DNA from: Christiangramia sp. | GTDB lineage: Bacteria > Bacteroidota > Bacteroidia > Flavobacteriales > Flavobacteriaceae | Reading direction: 5' to 3' | Length of the DNA stretch: 11,076 bases | Assembly: GCA_024644145.1 (NCBI GenBank) | Contig: JAHELO010000023.1 | Location: 1-11,076, forward strand | In this document: positions 1 to 5,940 of the stretch, in pieces | How positions within the stretch are numbered: the stretch's first letter is position 1 | How the letters are laid out: each line of letters opens with the position of its first letter | The notes under the pieces: generated by a model | Told to the model about the DNA's origin: nothing | Databases searched by the model: none | The model's input: the letters and a program-made list of their open reading frames with translations, nothing else | Position numbers and translations under genes: made by a program

Positions 1-350
1 TTATTGGATACAAAAGCCATGGCATTAGAATGTAACTGCCCGTCAAGATGATATTCGTAAGTTAGCTTACCAATATCCAGTTTTGCGGGTGGTAAATTAA
101 GATCTTTGATGGCTTTGGCGATCTCTACCGAGTCGAAAATAGAAATAGGTTTGCCTACAAATTCACCGGCATATTCATGCAGGTCCAGAATGTCACTAAC
201 GTTCCTGTTGATTAGTTGATTCCTGAAAAGAACCAGCTCTATAGATTTGTCATACCATAGGTCGCTTACAATATTTATGAATTCTACTGTAGCTTTACGG
301 CGATCTGCCTGGAAAGAAAGTTCTTTTTCGTAAACTTTATTAAAGTCCAT
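1..350 (-). CDS. gap: Glyceraldehyde-3-phosphate dehydrogenase, long form (N-terminal part, cut by window edge)
   Basis: I translated this by hand. The first 116 residues begin MDFNKVYEKELSFQADRR and run on through the window's left edge. The stretch contains LWYDKSIELVLFRNQL (about residues 31-46), LHEYAGEF (57-64), KPISIFDSVEIAKAI (67-81) and LDIGKLTYEYH (91-101). From memory these match the roughly 100-residue helical extension that precedes the NAD-binding Rossmann domain in the ~480-residue GAPDHs of Bacteroidota and some proteobacteria. The catalytic Cys and the Rossmann motif lie outside the window, so the enzyme activity (glyceraldehyde 3-phosphate to 1,3-bisphosphoglycerate with NAD(P), cytosolic glycolysis/gluconeogenesis) is assigned only through the extension. 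The ATG at 350 is the likely start because an in-frame TAA lies three codons upstream. The gene has its own promoter and is separated from the upstream protease gene by a terminator, so it is transcribed independently. Confidence 0.75.
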   Translation of the reverse strand, partial: MDFNKVYEKELSFQADRRKATVEFINIVSDLWYDKSIELVLFRNQLINRNVSDILDLHEYAGEFVGKPISIFDSVEIAKAIKDLNLPPAKLDIGKLTYEYHLDGQLHSNAMAFVSN

Positions 351-378
351 GTTGCGTTATGTTGTTATAAATTTTCGC

Positions 379-386
379 CAAAAGTA
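379..386 (-). promoter_or_regulatory. Bacteroidota-type -7 box (TACTTTTG) for the GAPDH gene
   Basis: On the minus strand the sequence reads TACTTTTG, a perfect fit to TAnnTTTG, the -7 element recognised by the Bacteroidota primary sigma factor. It lies 28 bp upstream of the ATG at 350 and just after the terminator of the upstream gene. No TTG sits at the ideal -33 distance (the bases there read TTA), so the promoter is good in one half only. Confidence 0.6.
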
Positions 387-420
387 TATATTTCAAACGT
401 TTTCGTAAAGGATTTTTTAA

Positions 421-449
421 ATAAAAAACCCTTCTCAAAAAGAAGGGTT
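421..449 (-). terminator. Intrinsic terminator of the HtrA/Deg protease gene
   Basis: On the minus strand AACCCTTCT (449-441), a TTTTG loop and AGAAGGGTT (435-427) form a perfect 9-bp stem. A T-rich run (TTTTTTAT, overlapping the stem end) follows. It starts 24 bp past the protease stop codon and is the clearest terminator in the window. It isolates the GAPDH gene from readthrough. Confidence 0.9.
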
Positions 450-473
450 CTATTAGCTTAAAAGAATTAAAAT

Positions 474-1874
474 TTATTTCCAGATCATACGTTGCTTTTC
501 TCCTTTTTGGGTGTAAAAAACAATTACGATAGGGTTAGATCTGGTACGGTTTTGCATGATCTCCTCAACTTCTCTTACAGAAGAGACTTTTTGGCCATTA
601 ATCTCTGAGATAATCCCTCCTACCAAATCTGCCGAAGGTAGGTCATCAACAAGCATACGATTTATTCTTACTCCATTGGGAGCTTTGTAGGCCTTCAGTT
701 CTTCAGGGGTAGCATTCGCAACTTCCAGCCCTAATGCAACCATTTGATAGGTATCCAGCTTGGAAAGTTTTACATTCACTTCTCTTTCTTCCCCGTCACG
801 CATCAGTTTGACTAAAACTTCATCGCCTGGTCTTTTGGAATTGATATACCCGGTTAGATCTGAAAATTTATTGATCTCTATATCATCTATTTTTTTGATG
901 ATATCTCTTTCCCTGATCCCAGATTTTTCAGCTCCACTTCCTGGAGTAACGTCGGCAACCATCACTCCCTGAGAAGTGTTAAGGTCAAACTGCCTAATCA
1001 CATCATTGTTGATACTTCTTCCTCTAATTCCCAAAATCCCCTGTTGTACATCACCAAACTCCATGATGTCTTCAACGATCTTACGGGCGTTGTTGGAAGG
1101 TACGGCAAAAGCATATCCAATATAGCTACCACTGGGGGAACTAATAGCTGTATTGATCCCAATAAGTTCACCGTTAATATTTACCAGTGCGCCGCCACTA
1201 TTTCCGGGATTAATGGCAGCATCTGTTTGAATAAATGATTGCGGCGAGTTGTCCCTCATGTTCAGGTCCCGGGCTTTTGCACTTATAATACCTGCAGTAA
1301 CAGTAGATTTTAAATTAAAAGGGTTTCCAACTGCCAACACCCATTCACCAATTTGGGTGTTATCTGAATTCCCGAAGGGGATATATTCAAGCTCCTCATC
1401 TGGGTCTACCTTTATCAGGGCAATGTCTGATATTGGATCTCTCCCAATTAATTCAGCTTTATATGTTTTATTATTATTCAAAGTGACTTCAATTTCACTG
1501 GCACCATCTATTACGTGATTATTAGTAACAATGTAACCATCTGGGGTAATGATAACACCAGAGCCTGCACCCTGCAGTGCCCGCCCTCCATTACTATATG
1601 GATAATATTCCCAGATACTTCTTGGGCCACCTTTAAAAACAGCTACGTTCTTTACATGCACCACAGCATGAATTGTCTTTTCAGCAGCCGCGGTAAAGTC
1701 GGCATTCATGCCGTAGGTGGTATTGCTATTAGAAACAGGAATGTAAGAACTTTGATTGGTGTCATTCTGAGGCAGAAAATGAACTGTTTCATTCTCAAAA
1801 AACAGTTTGTAACTTCCTAATGTTAGAACGCCTCCCAGGAAGGAAACAAATAGTAAAGTGGCTATTTTTTTCAT
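474..1874 (-). CDS. htrA: HtrA/Deg-family periplasmic serine protease with two PDZ domains
   Basis: This 466-residue protein has the full layout of a Do/DegP/DegQ protease. A basic N-terminus and a hydrophobic segment (residues 4-20) form a signal peptide or anchor, followed by a polar linker. A trypsin-like domain spans about 95-265 with the triad His120 (TNNHV), Asp150 (PISDIALIKV) and Ser226 (GNSGGAL). PDZ1 runs from about 277 to 370 (LGIRGRS through GVMVADVTPGSGAEKSGI). A shorter PDZ2 runs from about 378 to the end (GVRIN, GGIISEINGQKV). Such proteases degrade or refold damaged envelope proteins in the periplasm, usually as trimers or larger cages, and PDZ1 binds substrate C-termini. All catalytic residues are present, so it should be active. 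The ATG at 1874 is preceded by the A-rich CCGAAA and gives a sensible signal sequence. The gene stands alone, diverges from dapF, and ends in its own terminator. The DegP versus DegQ label cannot be settled from sequence. Confidence 0.95.
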   Translation of the reverse strand: MKKIATLLFVSFLGGVLTLGSYKLFFENETVHFLPQNDTNQSSYIPVSNSNTTYGMNADFTAAAEKTIHAVVHVKNVAVFKGGPRSIWEYYPYSNGGRALQGAGSGVIITPDGYIVTNNHVIDGASEIEVTLNNNKTYKAELIGRDPISDIALIKVDPDEELEYIPFGNSDNTQIGEWVLAVGNPFNLKSTVTAGIISAKARDLNMRDNSPQSFIQTDAAINPGNSGGALVNINGELIGINTAISSPSGSYIGYAFAVPSNNARKIVEDIMEFGDVQQGILGIRGRSINNDVIRQFDLNTSQGVMVADVTPGSGAEKSGIRERDIIKKIDDIEINKFSDLTGYINSKRPGDEVLVKLMRDGEEREVNVKLSKLDTYQMVALGLEVANATPEELKAYKAPNGVRINRMLVDDLPSADLVGGIISEINGQKVSSVREVEEIMQNRTRSNPIVIVFYTQKGEKQRMIWK

Positions 1875-1926
1875 TTTCGGATATTATTTATTAATTAAAC
1901 CTTTCAGATTTCTTTAAAGTATGCAT

Positions 1927-1955
1927 AAATTCTAACTTTAACGAGCTTTTAACAA
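1927..1955 (-). promoter_or_regulatory. Weak candidate promoter for the HtrA/Deg gene
   Basis: On the minus strand a TTG (1955-1953) and TAGAATTT (1934-1927) are separated by 18 bp, within the usual 17-23 bp range. The -7 half has two mismatches to TAnnTTTG. No better match lies between 1875 and 2005 on this strand. A stress-type sigma factor could instead drive this gene. Confidence 0.25.
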
Positions 1956-1978
1956 TCTTTAAATCCTTTGCAAAATCG

Positions 1979-1986
1979 TATATTTG
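1979..1986 (+). promoter_or_regulatory. -7 box (TATATTTG) of the dapF-GNAT-mltG operon
   Basis: TATATTTG fits TAnnTTTG exactly and lies 19 bp before the dapF ATG, giving a predicted leader of only about 15 bases ending in the A-rich AAATTAAAAA. A clean -33 TTG at the expected spacing is absent (the region reads CTTT), so the position is inferred from the -7 half. Confidence 0.65.
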
Positions 1987-2005
1987 TGCACTCTCAAATT
2001 AAAAA

Positions 2006-2791
2006 ATGAATCTAATATTTTACAAATATCAAGGTACTGGTAACGATTTTATAATGGTCGATAACCGCGATCTTAAAATATCCAAAAATGATACCAAATT
2101 GATCAATACACTATGTGATCGAAAATTTGGCATAGGTGCTGACGGATTGATACTCTTGCAATATTCCGAAGATCATAAGGACGATTTTAAAATGGTCTAT
2201 TTTAATGCAGATGGGAATGAAAGCAGTATGTGTGGGAATGGGGGCAGGTGTCTTGTGGCCTTTGCAAAATTTTTGGGTATAATCCAGAATAATGCAAGAT
2301 TTACAGCAATAGATGGTGTGCATGAGGCAACTATTACTGATGGAATGGTAAGTTTGAAGATGCAGGATGTAGATCAGGTTAGCACCAATGAAGATTTCTT
2401 GTTTTTAAATACCGGATCTCCACATCATGTTATCTTCAGCAAAGACATAGCTAATAAGGATGTGAAAAAAGAAGGTTCAGAGATAAGATACTCAGAAAGG
2501 TATGCCGATGCTGGTACCAATGTGAATTTTGCTGAAATTACTTCAGAAGATTCGCTTAAGGTGAGAACCTATGAAAGAGGAGTTGAAGATGAAACCTTGT
2601 CCTGCGGGACCGGTGTTACCGCGGTAGCACTTGCAGCATTTGAATCTGGCCGTACCAGCTCTGAGCAGGTAAGCTTAAAAACACCAGGTGGAAACCTAAA
2701 AGTTTCATTTAAAAAAGCCGAAAACGGCTATACAGATATCTGGCTATCCGGGCCCGCTGTACAGGTATTTAAAGGAGAGATCGCATGTTAA
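2006..2791 (+). CDS. dapF: Diaminopimelate epimerase
   Basis: This 261-residue protein converts LL-diaminopimelate to meso-diaminopimelate, the last-but-one step of lysine synthesis and the source of the peptidoglycan cross-linking residue. It acts in the cytosol without a cofactor by a two-cysteine mechanism. Both catalytic cysteines are visible: Cys76 in NADGNESSMCGNGGRC and Cys200 in ETLSCGTGV. Other family marks are the N-terminal YQGTGNDFIMVD (8-19), FGIGADG (41-47), NTGSPHHV (135-142) and the GTNVNF segment (170-175). The length is slightly short of the usual ~275 residues, but both halves of the pseudo-symmetric fold are present. The ATG at 2006 fits the family N-terminus and the nearby -7 box. 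The stop codon overlaps the next gene (ATGTTAA), which suggests translational coupling. Confidence 0.97.
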   Translation: MNLIFYKYQGTGNDFIMVDNRDLKISKNDTKLINTLCDRKFGIGADGLILLQYSEDHKDDFKMVYFNADGNESSMCGNGGRCLVAFAKFLGIIQNNARFTAIDGVHEATITDGMVSLKMQDVDQVSTNEDFLFLNTGSPHHVIFSKDIANKDVKKEGSEIRYSERYADAGTNVNFAEITSEDSLKVRTYERGVEDETLSCGTGVTAVALAAFESGRTSSEQVSLKTPGGNLKVSFKKAENGYTDIWLSGPAVQVFKGEIAC

Positions 2792-3315
2792 CATTACAAG
2801 GTGAAAAAGTATATTTAAGAGCTCTGGAACCTGAAGACCTGGATTTTGTGCATCACATAGAGAATGATGAAACTTTCTGGGAGATCAGCTCAACCCAGGC
2901 GCCTTATTCAAAATTCCTTATTCGCCAGTATATAGAAAATGCACACCGGGATATTTACGATATCAAACAATTAAGACTTGTAATATGCACCAGGCGGGGG
3001 AGGCAGGTAGGTCTTATAGATGTTTATGATCTGGAACCCCGGGATAAAAGGGCCGCGATTGGCATTCTTATAGCCAATAAAAAAGACCGGAAAAAAGGTT
3101 TTGGTTCAGAGAGTTTATCCTTGCTTTGTGACTATTGTTTTACTCATCTGGGCCTTCATCAGGTATACGCAAACGTAACCGCGAATAATGAGGAAAGCAT
3201 GAGAGTATTTGAAAATAACGGATTTAGAAAAGTTGGTTTAAAAAAAGACTGGACGCTGTTCAAGGGAAAGTATAAGGATGAATGGTTATATCAATTAATA
3301 AATAATGTACATTAA
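2785..3315 (+). CDS. GNAT-family N-acetyltransferase (RimJ/RimL/SpeG-like)
   Basis: This 176-residue protein is a single GNAT domain. The N-terminus EKVYLRALEPEDLDF (7-21) is typical of the RimJ/RimL/SpeG branch. Motif A with the acetyl-CoA pyrophosphate loop is RKKGFG (102-107), preceded by the beta-strand AAIGILIA (90-97). Motif B follows as LGLHQVYANVTANNEESMRVFENNGF (122-147), with the conserved Asn-x-x-Ser helix start and NGF. The family moves an acetyl group from acetyl-CoA to an amine, such as a protein N-terminus, a polyamine or an amino acid. Nothing in the sequence identifies the acceptor. The gene overlaps dapF by 7 bp and mltG by 11 bp, so it is made together with two cell-wall proteins. 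That makes an envelope-related acceptor possible, but this is inference only. Confidence 0.9.
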   Translation: MLTLQGEKVYLRALEPEDLDFVHHIENDETFWEISSTQAPYSKFLIRQYIENAHRDIYDIKQLRLVICTRRGRQVGLIDVYDLEPRDKRAAIGILIANKKDRKKGFGSESLSLLCDYCFTHLGLHQVYANVTANNEESMRVFENNGFRKVGLKKDWTLFKGKYKDEWLYQLINNVH

Positions 3316-4348
3316 AAAAATTATAGTTGCTATCGCTATTCTTGGAACGATAGCCTTTGGAATCTTTGGTTATTACATCTATAACAGCATATTTTCCTCC
3401 AATACGAATTTTGAAACAAAAGAAAAGGTAGTTTATATCCCTTCAGATGCAACTTTCTCAACCGTAATGGATTCATTACAGCCGTTGTTGAAAGATCCAG
3501 AATCTTTCAGGCTGGTCGCCGAAAAGAAAGGCTATGCGGCAAATGTAAGGCCAGGAAGATTTTTTCTTAACAAGGGTATGAATAACAACGAGCTGGTGAA
3601 CCGGTTGCGAAGCGGAAACAGCCCTGTAAAAGTTGTTTTTAATAATCAGGAACGGCTGGAAGACCTGGCAGGAAGAATTGCGGTGCAAATAGAAGCAGAC
3701 AGTGCATCTTTGCTTAATTCTTTCAAAGATTCGGCATTTTTATCTGAAAATAAATTCAGTGAGCGAACCGCTCTCGGGATGTTTATTCCCAATCAGTACG
3801 AATTTTACTGGAACACTTCTGCAGAAGAGTTTCGGGAAAGGATGAAAAAGGAATATAATCGCTTCTGGAATGCTGAAAGACTTAAAAAGGCAGAAGAAAT
3901 TGGTCTTACGCCAATTGAGGTAATCACTCTGGCATCGATTGTTCAGAAGGAAACTGCAAAAGTAGATGAACGCCCCAGGGTTGCCGGCGTTTATATGAAC
4001 AGGTATAAAAATGGATGGAAACTGGATGCAGATCCCACTGTAATATATGCGATAAAGGAAAAAACCGGGAATTTTGATACCATAATTAAGAGGGTGCTAT
4101 ATAAAGATCTTGAGCTGGATTCTCCATATAATACCTATAAATATAAGCAGATCCCACCCGGACCTATCTGGATGCCGGATATTTCTAGTATAGACGCGGT
4201 GCTGAATTATGAAGAGCATGATTACTTTTACTTCGTAGCAAATGTGGAAAATTTCGGCTATCATAAATTTGCCAAAACCCTGGCCCAGCACAACCGTAAT
4301 AAGCAGGAATATGTACGGTGGATCAATAAACAAGGCATAAAAAGATAA
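3305..4348 (+). CDS. mltG: Endolytic murein transglycosylase MltG (YceG family)
   Basis: This 347-residue protein has a short cytoplasmic start, one membrane helix (about 5-27) and a periplasmic body. After a LysM-like region (about 40-105: YIPSDATFSTVMDSL, RPGRFFL) comes the YceG catalytic domain. Its key features are the catalytic Glu216 in ASIVQKETA, followed by RPRVAGVYMNR (224-233), LDADPTVIYAI (240-250), SPYNTYKY with the PPGPI loop (273-288), and the closing FAKTLAQHN (322-330). The enzyme cuts nascent glycan strands inside the chain at the inner-membrane face, leaving a 1,6-anhydro end, and is thought to set strand length by stopping polymerisation. The gene starts within the last codons of the acetyltransferase gene (11-bp overlap). 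Only a weak hairpin (ATAAG 4345-4349 with CTTAT 4358-4362, no T-run) follows it, so readthrough into the next wall gene is possible. Confidence 0.95.
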   Translation: MYIKKIIVAIAILGTIAFGIFGYYIYNSIFSSNTNFETKEKVVYIPSDATFSTVMDSLQPLLKDPESFRLVAEKKGYAANVRPGRFFLNKGMNNNELVNRLRSGNSPVKVVFNNQERLEDLAGRIAVQIEADSASLLNSFKDSAFLSENKFSERTALGMFIPNQYEFYWNTSAEEFRERMKKEYNRFWNAERLKKAEEIGLTPIEVITLASIVQKETAKVDERPRVAGVYMNRYKNGWKLDADPTVIYAIKEKTGNFDTIIKRVLYKDLELDSPYNTYKYKQIPPGPIWMPDISSIDAVLNYEEHDYFYFVANVENFGYHKFAKTLAQHNRNKQEYVRWINKQGIKR

Positions 4349-4470
4349 GCTGGCCGTCTTATTTAGGAAACATTAAGGTTTTGAGGGGTAAGGAGTTATC
4401 ATATAGTTAATTCCAAACTAACTTTAAAAAAGCTTTAACATCCTGTAAGTCAAATTATTAAAAAATGTTA

Positions 4471-4478
4471 TACATTTG
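4471..4478 (+). promoter_or_regulatory. -7 box (TACATTTG) for the lysozyme-like gene
   Basis: TACATTTG matches TAnnTTTG exactly in the 198-bp gap after mltG. Transcription would start near 4483, giving a leader of about 64 bases, much longer than that of dapF. No TTG is seen at the -33 distance. Confidence 0.55.
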
Positions 4479-4488
4479 CCGGGCGAAT

Positions 4489-4533
4489 ATGAAAGGGGCA
4501 CGACTTATGATATAGGTCTGCCGGTAACCTTTC
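4489..4533 (+). promoter_or_regulatory. Structured leader with an 8-codon mini-ORF
   Basis: In the predicted leader, GAAAGG (4491-4496) can pair with CCTTTC (4528-4533), and GGCA (4497-4500) with TGCC (4519-4522). Together they form a two-part stem with an asymmetric 5-base bulge (GGTAA). A mini-ORF with an ATG start lies across it at 4489-4515 (MKGARLMI, then TAG). Neither translation nor a regulatory role is proven, and it resembles no riboswitch class I know. Confidence 0.35.
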
Positions 4534-4546
4534 AAAAACCGATATA

Positions 4547-5215
4547 ATGAGAAAGAAAATTGCAAAATTTTCAATCTTGCCTCTGGCAGCAGGCTCTATT
4601 TTTTTTAGTTTTTCTACGAAAGACGCTGCTAAATTAGATCTGGAAAAGTATTCCACATATGATCTGGAACTGGAATATACCGTTGCAGATTTAAGGGACG
4701 AGATAACTCCAGATTTTGAGATTTCACATACTTCCCCGTTTTTGGGTAAATCTTATGTGGGTTTTAAGGAAGCTCTTGCTTTTAAAGAATCAGGGGGTGA
4801 CTATAAAACCATTAATGAGTATGGGTACCTGGGTAAATACCAGTTTGGTAAAGGTACATTAAAGCTTGTTGGGATATACGATACCGTAGATTTCATCAAC
4901 TCACCGGCCTTGCAGGAAGCTGCATTCTATGCCAATGCTTCACGTAACAAGTGGATACTTCAAAGAGATATAAAACGCTTTGTGGGTAAAACCATTAATG
5001 GTGTAGAAGTGACAGAATCTGGAATCCTGGCGGCTGCACACCTTGCGGGACCGGGTAGTGTGAAGAAATATCTTCGTAGCTGGGGAGCTCAGGCTTTTAG
5101 TGATGCATTTGGGACAACCATCAAAACTTATATGAAGCGTTTTGGAGGTTATGATGTTTCTTTTGTGAAGACTGAAAAGAATGCTCGTGTAGATTTCGAC
5201 AAGCTCAGCGCCTAA
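4547..5215 (+). CDS. Secreted lysozyme/lytic-transglycosylase-like protein
   Basis: This 222-residue protein starts with a Sec-type signal (MRKKIAK, then a hydrophobic segment at about 8-22) with no lipobox cysteine, so it is probably periplasmic or exported. After an acidic linker (28-60) comes a compact domain with lytic-transglycosylase-like marks. FKEALAFKESGGDY (73-86) resembles the catalytic helix with Glu81. GYLGKYQF (93-100) matches the 'G-x-x-G-x-x-Q' segment after it, and ILAAAHLAGPGSVKKYL (160-176) matches the 'AA-x-NAGPG-x-V-x-x-Y' motif of SLT domains. I infer that it cleaves or binds peptidoglycan glycan strands. I recall that relatives in Flavobacteriaceae are often labelled 'peptidoglycan-binding protein LysM', yet no LysM repeat is evident. 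The gene has its own promoter, follows mltG, and its stop codon overlaps that of the opposing methyltransferase gene by 4 bp. Activity is not certain. Confidence 0.75.
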   Translation: MRKKIAKFSILPLAAGSIFFSFSTKDAAKLDLEKYSTYDLELEYTVADLRDEITPDFEISHTSPFLGKSYVGFKEALAFKESGGDYKTINEYGYLGKYQFGKGTLKLVGIYDTVDFINSPALQEAAFYANASRNKWILQRDIKRFVGKTINGVEVTESGILAAAHLAGPGSVKKYLRSWGAQAFSDAFGTTIKTYMKRFGGYDVSFVKTEKNARVDFDKLSA

Positions 5216-5940
5216 ACATCTTTTTGAATTATAAAAATGGCCGGTCTTTTATGAAGATCGGCTTTTATATTTTTCCATTCTGAAGCAGTTGCAGTTTTAA
5301 TAAATTCAGTTTCCAGTGTTAGATCGCATGCAACACATATTCTTGTGGTAGGCTGCAAATTCTGAGTAAGATCTTCCAGAAATTTCATATTTCGGTAAGG
5401 AGTTTCAATAAAAATTTGCGCCTGATTCTTTTCCGAGGAAATCCTTTCCAGTTGTTTAATCTCGTGCTTTCTTTCTTTTTTGTCTATTGGCAGGTAACCG
5501 TGAAAGGTAAAACTCTGGCCATTCATTCCGCTGGACATCATCGCCAAAAGAATAGAGGAGGGGCCAATAAGAGGTACTACCTGTATATTATATCTGTGAG
5601 CCAGTTTTACTATTTCTGCACCGGGATCGGCAACGCCGGGACATCCGGCTTCACTCAGCAAACCTATATTTTTTCCATCTTTCGCGGCGTCTAAAAAACC
5701 GGGGAGTTCTTCAGGTTCTGTAAATTTATTTAAACCGCTTAATTTCAATGATTGCTGCGACTTTTCAGGAAGGATCTGCTTTATAAATCGCCGGGCAGAT
5801 TTCTCATTCTCAACGATAAAATCGTCAATTGTATCAATAATTCTCTTGTTGAATGGTGGAAAAACCTTATCTGGATTAGAGTCGCCCAGTTGTACCGGGA
5901 TTAAGTAGAGCTTTCCGTAATGTGGATTTGAGGAACTCAT
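5212..5940 (-). CDS. RsmI-like SAM-dependent methyltransferase (tetrapyrrole methylase fold)
   Basis: This 242-residue protein belongs to the tetrapyrrole-methylase superfamily, near RsmI, which 2'-O-methylates C1402 of 16S rRNA. It starts with the beta-strand GKLYLIPVQLGD (9-20), where RsmI has 'LYIVPTPIGN'. It then has the SAM-pocket segment GLLSEAGCPGVADPG (93-107), IQVVPLIGPSSILLAMMSSG (119-138) and GYLP (148-151), and ends IETPYRN (178-184) and RPAIFIIQK (232-240). RsmI's 'GNL-x-DIT-x-RA' and 'EDTR' segments are replaced by PDKVFPPFNKRIIDTID and VENEKSARRF, so this is a separate Bacteroidota-type branch and its substrate is not known. The start codon overlaps the upstream phosphatase stop (ATGA), so it is the third gene of the dnaA operon. 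Its 3' end holds the terminator of the facing gene. Confidence 0.85.
   Translation of the reverse strand: MSSSNPHYGKLYLIPVQLGDSNPDKVFPPFNKRIIDTIDDFIVENEKSARRFIKQILPEKSQQSLKLSGLNKFTEPEELPGFLDAAKDGKNIGLLSEAGCPGVADPGAEIVKLAHRYNIQVVPLIGPSSILLAMMSSGMNGQSFTFHGYLPIDKKERKHEIKQLERISSEKNQAQIFIETPYRNMKFLEDLTQNLQPTTRICVACDLTLETEFIKTATASEWKNIKADLHKRPAIFIIQKDV
5240..5274 (+). terminator. Intrinsic terminator of the lysozyme-like gene, inside the opposing methyltransferase gene
   Basis: GCCGGTCTT (5240-5248), loop TTATG and AAGATCGGC (5254-5262) form a 9-bp stem with one G-U pair. TTTTATATTTTT (5263-5274) follows. It starts 24 bp after the lysozyme-like stop codon. The whole element is also coding sequence for residues near the C-terminus (KADLHKRPA) of the methyltransferase on the minus strand. 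Confidence 0.8.

Noticed and set aside
1515..1820. Plus-strand open frame across the protease gene
   Set aside because: It lies wholly inside a confidently assigned serine protease, and its translation shows no domain pattern. It is a shadow frame.
4345..4362. Hairpin ATAAG/CTTAT as the mltG terminator
   Set aside because: The stem is only 5-7 bp with an 8-base loop, it overlaps the stop codon, and no T-run follows. It is too weak to call.
4468..4656. Minus-strand open frame over the lysozyme-like gene's leader and signal sequence
   Set aside because: It is 62 residues with no recognisable motif. It overlaps a good plus-strand promoter and signal peptide, so it is most likely chance.
5416..5694. 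Plus-strand open frame inside the methyltransferase gene
   Set aside because: It is antisense to a clear methylase coding sequence and the translation is low in recognisable features.
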